This document shows positions 1 through 4,531 of a stretch of DNA of 8,082 bases, piece by piece. Both the position numbers and the translations under genes were made by a program. The notes below the pieces were generated by a model. The model made no database searches, was not told the DNA's origin, and worked only from the letters and a program-made list of their open reading frames with translations. The stretch is from Treponema sp. (lineage in GTDB: Bacteria; Spirochaetota; Spirochaetia; Treponematales; Breznakiellaceae). Within the stretch, counting starts at the first letter, position 1. Each line of letters begins with the position of its first letter. Location: contig JAITON010000194.1 in assembly GCA_031289935.1 (NCBI GenBank), positions 1-8,082 of the forward strand, written 5' to 3'.

Positions 1-143
1 CCTTCCAGGGCTTCGATGGCCTGGGCGTTCAGGTCCCAGACGGCCACCCGCGCCCCCCGTTCCGCAAAATCCATGGCCATGAGGCGTCCGATGCCGCTGG
101 CCCCGCCGGTAATCAGTACCAATTGGTTACGTATAGTTTTCAT
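1..143 (-). CDS. Short-chain dehydrogenase/reductase (SDR), N-terminal fragment
   Basis: The first 47 residues of a protein read on the minus strand from an ATG at 143; the rest lies beyond the window start. Directly visible is a classical Rossmann start: a beta strand (LVLIT) followed by TGGASGIG at residues 12-19, which matches the SDR cofactor motif TGxxxGxG. A second strand (RVAVWD) ends in Asp37. An acidic residue there usually indicates NAD(H) rather than NADP(H), because it binds the adenosine ribose hydroxyls. The catalytic Ser/Tyr/Lys are not in the window, so the substrate cannot be named. The gene is divergent from the transporter at 286, with 142 bp between the starts. No Shine-Dalgarno sequence is visible before the ATG, and a -10-like TATATT lies only 6 nt upstream, so the message may be leaderless. 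Family assignment is firm; specific function unknown. Confidence 0.88.
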   Translation of the reverse strand, partial: MKTIRNQLVLITGGASGIGRLMAMDFAERGARVAVWDLNAQAIEALE

Positions 144-149
144 GAGCGT

Positions 150-179
150 AATATACAAAAAAGCGTCAGACCAGACCAA
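150..179 (-). promoter_or_regulatory. Possible promoter of the SDR gene
   Basis: On the minus strand TTGGTC (174-179) is separated by 18 nt from TATATT (150-155). The -10 matches the sigma-70 consensus at five of six positions; the -35 is weak. The predicted transcript start would fall at or next to the ATG at 143. Confidence 0.3.
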
Positions 180-184
180 GAAGG

Positions 185-215
185 TTGTTCAGAAACTTCG
201 GTTTCGATCTATACT
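185..215 (+). promoter_or_regulatory. Weak candidate promoter of the transporter gene
   Basis: TTGTTC (185-190) and TATACT (210-215) are 19 nt apart, which is longer than ideal. The -10 is good and the -35 poor. It would give a leader of roughly 65 nt before the ATG at 286. This is the best match in the divergent gap on this strand, but it is only suggestive. Confidence 0.25.
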
Positions 216-285
216 TCCTCTGGAAACGCCTTCGGGACTGCTATTCCCCTTGATTAACAAAGCGCTTAAACAGTATCATCATGGC

Positions 286-1518
286 ATGAAAATTTGGGTC
301 AAATTTTTCGTTGCCACCGTGCTGGGCATCATCCTGGGTTTTTTGCTCCCTGGGGACAACCAGCTTATCATGGGCAGCCTTGCCTGGCTGGCGAATCTGG
401 CGATCAGAATCGGGCGCTATGCGGCAGCCCCGGCGCTGCTCTTCTCCCTGATCATCGCCATATCCAAACTCCGCCAGGAAGGCGGCTTCTGGGGGCTCCT
501 CATCCGGGCCCTGGTCCTCATGGCGGGGATCGCAGTTTTCGTCATCAGCCTGGGCATTCTCGTAACCCATCTCTTCCCCCCCGCCCGGATCCCTATCCAG
601 ATTGAAGAACAGGGAATCGTGGAAGGGCTGAATATCCCCGGTATGGTCAACGATCTGATACCCTCCAATATGATGGCGGTGCTGGCCGGCGACGGCATCT
701 ACCTCCTGCCTCTCTATCTTTTTGCCTTTTTCCTGGCCATCGGCCTGTCCTACGACAAGACCTATACCAAGCCGGTTATTGCCCTGATCGATTCCCTTTC
801 GCGTATTTTCTACCATGTAATATCCTTCTTTTCTGAGATTTTTTCACCGGTGCTCATTGTCCTGGCCGCCTATTGGGCGGTGCGCTACCGGGAGGTCCTC
901 CAGGCGGGCATCTTCCGGGACCTGATTCTCCTTCTGGCCCTGTTCAGCGCGGTTCTGGCCTTCGTGATCCTGCCCCTCTTCTTCCTGCTCCTGGGACGGA
1001 AGTCCCACCCCTGGCGCCAGGCCTACGGTTCTCTGGGACCGGCCCTGGCGGCCTTTTTCTCCGGGGACATCAACTTCAGCCTGCCGGTGCTACTGCGGAA
1101 CACCGGGGAAAACCTGGGGGTCCGCCGGAGGGTCAACGCCCCGGCGCTGACCCTCTTTACGAGCTTCGGCAGATCCGGGAGCGCTATGGTGGCGGCCTCG
1201 GCCTTTATCGTGATCGTCAAGTCCTATTCCAGCCTGGGGATCGACATGATGGATATCCTTTCTATCGGCCTCCAGGCCCTGGCCATCAGCTTCCTCCTGG
1301 CCCGGCACCCCGGCGACGGGGCTTATACGGCCCTGACGGTCATCGCCACGGGTTACGGCCGGGGCTTTGAGGCCGGCTACCTTATCCTAAAACCCCTGGC
1401 TTTCTACCTGATCGCTATCGGCGCCTTTCTGGATGTAATGATCGCCGGCTACGCCTCCTTCGCCCTGGCCAAGCTGACGAAGAACCAGGAAGAAAAGTCC
1501 ATCAGACAGTTTATTTAA
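286..1518 (+). CDS. SDF/DAACS-type cation:dicarboxylate-like symporter, divergent
   Basis: A 410-aa polytopic membrane protein, close to the usual size of the sodium/proton:dicarboxylate symporter family (SDF, DAACS). From MKIWVK at 286, it runs through a series of long hydrophobic segments (first about residues 6-22). Family signature by eye: the segment SLPVLLRNTGENLGV (265-279), which matches the canonical TLPVTLRCAEENLGV stretch after the first re-entrant hairpin, followed by a serine/glycine-rich stretch (292-301). Known relatives move glutamate, aspartate, fumarate, succinate or serine inward with Na+ or H+. Here the diagnostic NMDGT motif reads GRSGS (295-299), and the last helix lacks the usual Asp/Arg/Asn set, so a classical dicarboxylate substrate is doubtful. 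Start choice: the ATG at 286 begins a normal N-terminus; an in-frame TTG at 250 is possible and neither has a clear Shine-Dalgarno. The open frame further upstream runs through the divergent SDR gene and has no transporter character. Family fairly sure, substrate unknown. Confidence 0.8.
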   Translation: MKIWVKFFVATVLGIILGFLLPGDNQLIMGSLAWLANLAIRIGRYAAAPALLFSLIIAISKLRQEGGFWGLLIRALVLMAGIAVFVISLGILVTHLFPPARIPIQIEEQGIVEGLNIPGMVNDLIPSNMMAVLAGDGIYLLPLYLFAFFLAIGLSYDKTYTKPVIALIDSLSRIFYHVISFFSEIFSPVLIVLAAYWAVRYREVLQAGIFRDLILLLALFSAVLAFVILPLFFLLLGRKSHPWRQAYGSLGPALAAFFSGDINFSLPVLLRNTGENLGVRRRVNAPALTLFTSFGRSGSAMVAASAFIVIVKSYSSLGIDMMDILSIGLQALAISFLLARHPGDGAYTALTVIATGYGRGFEAGYLILKPLAFYLIAIGAFLDVMIAGYASFALAKLTKNQEEKSIRQFI

Positions 1519-1757
1519 AGTGCTACGGCTGCGACGAGGAGCCGCCAGCCTTGCTTATGGCGAAAGCAGCTAAGCCCTCACGGTCTGAACTTGACCTGCA
1601 ATTTGCCGCAAAACAAACAAGGGGTTCAGAAGGGAATTATTCCCTCTCCGAGCGGAGTGGGACGAAGGGTTGCTATACATTGCGGGGGCCGGTCCACCCC
1701 CAATGATCCTTTGCGCCTTGGCGTGAGGTTTCCCCGGGCCGCCGGGCTCAGCTCAGG
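1519..1757. other. Hairpin-dense intergenic element between convergent genes
   Basis: This 239-bp gap contains no convincing gene. Inverted repeats seen: CGGCT 1526-1530 with AGCCG 1540-1544; GCTTA 1553-1557 with TAAGC 1571-1575, enclosing a GC-GAAA-GC mini-stem; TCTGAAC 1584-1590 with GTTCAGA 1624-1630; CCC-T-CTCC 1642-1649 with GGAG-T-GGG 1654-1661 around a GAGC loop; CATT plus GGGGG 1678-1688 with CCCCC plus AATG 1697-1705; CCCGG 1733-1737 with CCGGG 1742-1746. The gap must terminate transcription from both sides, but none of these stems is followed by a run of T. A structured RNA or a dispersed intergenic repeat are alternatives. I could not match it to RNase P RNA, tmRNA, SRP RNA or a riboswitch class. 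Confidence 0.5.
1733..1746 (-). terminator. Possible terminator hairpin downstream of the LysR gene
   Basis: CCCGG and CCGGG pair around a 4-nt loop 12 nt beyond the lysR-type stop codon at 1758-1760. It is GC-rich but lacks the T tract of an intrinsic terminator, so it may only stabilise the transcript end. Confidence 0.25.
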
Positions 1758-2642
1758 CTACTCTGCGCGGCCCTGAACACACTCAGCGATAAAAGTTTGC
1801 AGAGCCTTATTGGGGTTATCCTTTTTCCAGAGCGCCGAGACGGTGATGCACTGGTCCAGTACCAGGCAGCCGAGGGAGCTGTCGTTTTTACTCATCGCCG
1901 CCTGGTCCGCAAAGGCGGCGCCCCGACCGCTTTTTATGGCCTGGATAATCGAGTTGAAACTGGAAAGAGTTTTGATCCGGGGAACAAAGCCCTGGGCCTT
2001 ACAGTAGGATTCGTGGAGGAGTCGCATCATTGAGGCTTCCCCGGCGGCCAGTACGAACAGGGTGTCGTCCTTAAAGTCCGCCAGATGGAGCTGTTCCTTC
2101 CCGGCCAGCCGGTGATCCCTGGAGTAGAGCAGGATCATGGGGCTCTCGCAGATATGCTTAATAGCGATGTTTTTCATCCCCTCAAAATAATTGGACACGC
2201 TAAACACCAGGTCGTAGTGGTTCCCCAGGAGTCTCGTAGCAACGGCCTTGAGATTTATGGAATCATAACCTACCATCACACCGGGATGCAGGCTGTCAAA
2301 AGACTTGGCCTGGGGGAGCAGGGTAAAGATATCCCAGATTTCCAGAACCCCGATTTTGAGTTCCTCCGCTTCGCCCCCGGCCATAAGCCTGGCCTTGGCG
2401 ATGGTCCGGGCAAGCTCGTCCTGGGCCCGGGTAAAGTACTCGTACATCAGAGAGCCCGGTGCGGTGAGTTTTACGGCGTTCTTCTTGCTCCGGTCCAGGA
2501 GCTTAAAGCCCAGTTCCTCTTCCAGGTCTTTGATTTGCTTGCTCAGGGCGGGCTGGGAAACATAGAGGGCCTGGGCGGCGGCGCTAAAGTGGGGGCCGCT
2601 CCGCACCACCGCAAGAAAGTATTGTATCTTCAAGTCAGTCAT
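1758..2642 (-). CDS. LysR-type transcriptional regulator
   Basis: A 294-aa protein of typical LysR length. The N-terminal winged helix-turn-helix is clear: the block from FSAAAQAL through VSQPALSKQIKDLE (about residues 19-41) is the family's DNA-binding helix pair, followed by the wing ending in KLTAPG (about 58-63). A linker helix rich in Ala, Arg and Glu precedes an effector-binding domain (about 90-294) of the two-lobed periplasmic-binding-protein fold. LysR regulators bind as tetramers and change DNA bending when a small ligand, often a pathway substrate, is bound. The gene is divergent from the exported flavoprotein gene at 2756, the standard arrangement for a regulator and its target, so it probably activates that gene and represses itself; this is inference. 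The ATG at 2642 gives the normal family N-terminus, although no Shine-Dalgarno is visible before it. The ligand cannot be predicted. Confidence 0.93.
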   Translation of the reverse strand: MTDLKIQYFLAVVRSGPHFSAAAQALYVSQPALSKQIKDLEEELGFKLLDRSKKNAVKLTAPGSLMYEYFTRAQDELARTIAKARLMAGGEAEELKIGVLEIWDIFTLLPQAKSFDSLHPGVMVGYDSINLKAVATRLLGNHYDLVFSVSNYFEGMKNIAIKHICESPMILLYSRDHRLAGKEQLHLADFKDDTLFVLAAGEASMMRLLHESYCKAQGFVPRIKTLSSFNSIIQAIKSGRGAAFADQAAMSKNDSSLGCLVLDQCITVSALWKKDNPNKALQTFIAECVQGRAE

Positions 2643-2644
2643 GG

Positions 2645-2678
2645 CTGGATACTATCATAAATGATTGGTTATATCCAG
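2645..2678. promoter_or_regulatory. Candidate LysR operator in the divergent gap
   Basis: CTGGATA (2645-2651) and TATCCAG (2672-2678) form a perfect 7-bp inverted repeat with a 20-nt spacer. A smaller dyad, ATCAT-AA-ATGAT (2654-2665), lies inside, and ATAA/TTAT half-sites (2658-2661, 2669-2672) resemble the AT-rich LysR box. The centre is about 68 bp upstream of the predicted start of the flavoprotein transcript, where LysR recognition sites usually lie. It also sits just upstream of the regulator's own ATG, which suits autoregulation. Confidence 0.5.
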
Positions 2679-2694
2679 ATTATGGAAAAAAATA

Positions 2695-2722
2695 TTGGAC
2701 ACCGGGAAAAACCTGAGATACT
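2695..2722 (+). promoter_or_regulatory. Candidate promoter of the flavoprotein gene
   Basis: TTGGAC (2695-2700) lies 16 nt from GATACT (2717-2722); the overlapping TACTAT (2719-2724, spacing 18) is an alternative -10. Both -10 boxes match four of six consensus positions, as expected for an activator-dependent promoter. The transcript would start near 2730, leaving about 25 nt before the ATG at 2756. Confidence 0.45.
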
Positions 2723-2745
2723 ATGAGTCATAAACATTCTGATAT

Positions 2746-2750
2746 GGAGG
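2746..2750 (+). promoter_or_regulatory. Ribosome binding site that fixes the flavoprotein start
   Basis: GGAGG is followed by 5 nt and then the ATG at 2756. This selects 2756 over the in-frame ATGs at 2723 (which overlaps the proposed -10) and 2744 (which overlaps the ribosome binding site itself). Confidence 0.8.
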
Positions 2751-2755
2751 ATACC

Positions 2756-4438
2756 ATGAACAAGGAAAACGGGAGCCTTAGGCTCAGTAGAAGGGAATTT
2801 CTCAAGACCGCTGCCACAGGTGCGGCGGGGGTCGCCGTGCTGGGGGCCGTGGAAGGCTGCGCCACCCTCGGCACCGAAGGGGAGAGTGCCGGGGCTAGGG
2901 ACTGGCTGGGCAGGGCGCCGGAAATTGCCGAGTCCCGGATAAAGGAAACCATCGAAACCGAAGTGCTGATCTGCGGCGCCGGTACCGGAGGGCTCTTTGC
3001 GGGAGCGGCCACTGTGGAAAAGGGTCTCAAGACCCTGATCATCGAAAAGAACATCATGGCCGGTATCGTACGGGATGATGTGGGGTCTATCGGGAGTCGG
3101 CTGCAAGAGGCCGAAGGCTCGGTACTGGACAAGGAAGAGATTATCGCCACCCATGTGCAATATTCCGCAGCCCGGGTGGATCAAAAACTGGTCCGTATCT
3201 GGGCCGATGAAAGCGGTGCGGCGGTGGACTGGTACGAGGGGCTCTTTAACGCCAACCCCCAGGCGGGCAAATTGTGGCACGAGGGGGGCTACGACCGGAT
3301 ACACCAGGGCTTTTACAAGAAATTTCCCACGGGCCACAGCCCCGAATGGAATCCTGCCTACGGGAGCGGCGCCACGCTCCTGAGCGAGTATATCATATCC
3401 AAGGGCGGCGAAATCCGTTTTAGCACCCCCCTGGTCAAGCTGGAAAGCCTAGGCCGCCGGGTTACCGGGGCTATCGCCGGGAGCGAGAGCCAGGGCTATG
3501 TGCGTATCAAGGCTGCCAAAGGAGTGATTATCGCCACCGGGGGCTATCAGCAGAACAGCCGGATGATGCAGGCCCTCCAGCCCGATACCTACAACCTGAT
3601 GCCTCCCTTCCGGGACGGGTCCAATGCGGGGGACGGCATCAAGGCCTGCCTCTGGCTGGGGGCGGAAATGGACGACGTGCATACCAGTATGCTCTTTGAC
3701 CGCCGGGCCCTGCTGCCCACGGAGACCCCCGCCACGGCCCCCAACACCCGGAGCGAGATGTTCTGGATCGGGTCCCAGCCCTTTCTCAAGCTGAATCTCC
3801 GGGGGGAACGGTTCTTCAACGAGTCCGCGCCCTACGACTTCAGCCTCCATGCGGCATCCCTCCAGCCGGGGAAGTGCTTTGTCAGCATCTTCGACGGGAA
3901 CTACCTGGAGGATATACAGCGCTTTGATACCGTAGGCTGCTCCCGGATCTATCCCTACCCCAACGGTGCGCCCCCCAATATCCCCGTGCCCGCCATCCTG
4001 GGCATGAACGAAGGCCTCAAGGCCGGAGGCTTCCTGGTGGAGGCGGATACCCTGGAGGAATTGGCCCGGAAGGCCAACCTGTCGGCGGAAAATCTAAGCG
4101 CCGCCGTGGCCCGGTACAATGCCCTCTACGATCAGCAGCGGGATGAGGATTTCTTCAAGGAGGCTTACCGGCTTTCGGCGATCCGAACGCCCCCCTACTA
4201 TGCCATCCGGGTTGCCGCCCATTTCCTCTGCACCCTGGACGGGGTACGGATCGACACCAGGATGCGTCCCCTGGATACCGAGGGCTCGGCCTTTGAGGGG
4301 ATCCATGTCATCGGCGACGCCTCGGGAAGTTTCTTTGCTCACACCTACCCCAACCTCTTTACCGGAGAGGCCTGCGGGCGTACTCTGACCTTTGCCCGCC
4401 GAGTTGCCCGGTTTCTGAACGGCGAGCAGATGGGCTGA
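2756..4438 (+). CDS. Tat-exported FAD-dependent oxidoreductase (fumarate reductase/ketosteroid dehydrogenase superfamily)
   Basis: A 560-aa flavoprotein. The N-terminus carries a twin-arginine signal, SRREFLK (residues 11-17), then a hydrophobic stretch ending in VEGC with Cys35, so it is probably folded with FAD in the cytoplasm, exported by Tat and possibly lipid-anchored. The FAD Rossmann motif GAGTGG (74-79) ends at Glu97. The middle has the FAD_binding_2 capping-domain pattern (GERFFNES; later TLEELARKANL and a conserved ARYN stretch). The C-terminal half of the FAD site includes TLDGVRID (about 493-500), GDASGSFF and HTYPNLFTGEACGRTLTF (529-546). Relatives reduce fumarate, urocanate and other activated alkenes, or dehydrogenate ketosteroids. 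No CxxCH haem motif and no FMN-binding domain is present, so electrons must come from a separate partner not in this window. The HTYPN segment lacks the Arg found in the ANRLGG segment of flavocytochrome c fumarate reductases, so fumarate is unlikely to be the substrate. It is divergent from a LysR gene that probably controls it. Substrate unknown. Confidence 0.88.
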   Translation: MNKENGSLRLSRREFLKTAATGAAGVAVLGAVEGCATLGTEGESAGARDWLGRAPEIAESRIKETIETEVLICGAGTGGLFAGAATVEKGLKTLIIEKNIMAGIVRDDVGSIGSRLQEAEGSVLDKEEIIATHVQYSAARVDQKLVRIWADESGAAVDWYEGLFNANPQAGKLWHEGGYDRIHQGFYKKFPTGHSPEWNPAYGSGATLLSEYIISKGGEIRFSTPLVKLESLGRRVTGAIAGSESQGYVRIKAAKGVIIATGGYQQNSRMMQALQPDTYNLMPPFRDGSNAGDGIKACLWLGAEMDDVHTSMLFDRRALLPTETPATAPNTRSEMFWIGSQPFLKLNLRGERFFNESAPYDFSLHAASLQPGKCFVSIFDGNYLEDIQRFDTVGCSRIYPYPNGAPPNIPVPAILGMNEGLKAGGFLVEADTLEELARKANLSAENLSAAVARYNALYDQQRDEDFFKEAYRLSAIRTPPYYAIRVAAHFLCTLDGVRIDTRMRPLDTEGSAFEGIHVIGDASGSFFAHTYPNLFTGEACGRTLTFARRVARFLNGEQMG

Positions 4439-4445
4439 CAGGGTT

Positions 4446-4502
4446 TGGGGAAGCGGGACCGGGGGATCGATTCCTTCAATCCCTCTTCCCCACCCTTCCC
4501 CA
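4446..4502 (+). promoter_or_regulatory. Leader with alternative hairpins upstream of tex
   Basis: TGGGGAAG (4446-4453) is perfectly complementary to CTTCCCCA, which occurs twice in a tandem 10-nt repeat (4485-4492 and 4495-4502). Either copy can form an 8-bp stem with the upstream strand. It lies just after the flavoprotein stop codon and about 30 nt before the Tex start, so it could act as a terminator-like or attenuating structure. There is no T tract. Confidence 0.35.
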
Positions 4503-4531
4503 GGAACCCCCTTTTCCACTATGCTGGATCT

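Noticed and set aside
16..285. N-terminal extension of the transporter in the same open frame
   Set aside because: It runs antisense through the SDR gene and its divergent promoter region and lacks the character of an SDF protein; the family N-terminus begins at 286.
1519..1757. RNase P RNA, tmRNA, SRP RNA or a riboswitch
   Set aside because: The conserved core sequences that I would expect for these were not found on either strand, although the region is strongly structured.
1591..1776. A 61-codon plus-strand frame in the convergent gap
   Set aside because: It starts at a TTG with no ribosome binding site, overlaps the LysR gene end and is better explained by the hairpin-rich sequence; no domain is visible.
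2085..2660. A 191-codon plus-strand frame opposite the LysR gene
   Set aside because: Shadow frame of a clear LysR gene with no recognisable domain and no plausible start signal.
2723..2755. Upstream start for the flavoprotein at 2723
   Set aside because: The GGAGG at 2746-2750 is placed for the ATG at 2756, and the 2723 codon overlaps the proposed -10 box.
4445..4531. TTG-initiated 29-residue extension of Tex
   Set aside because: Proline-rich and unlike Tex N-termini; the sequence is better explained as a leader with paired repeats.
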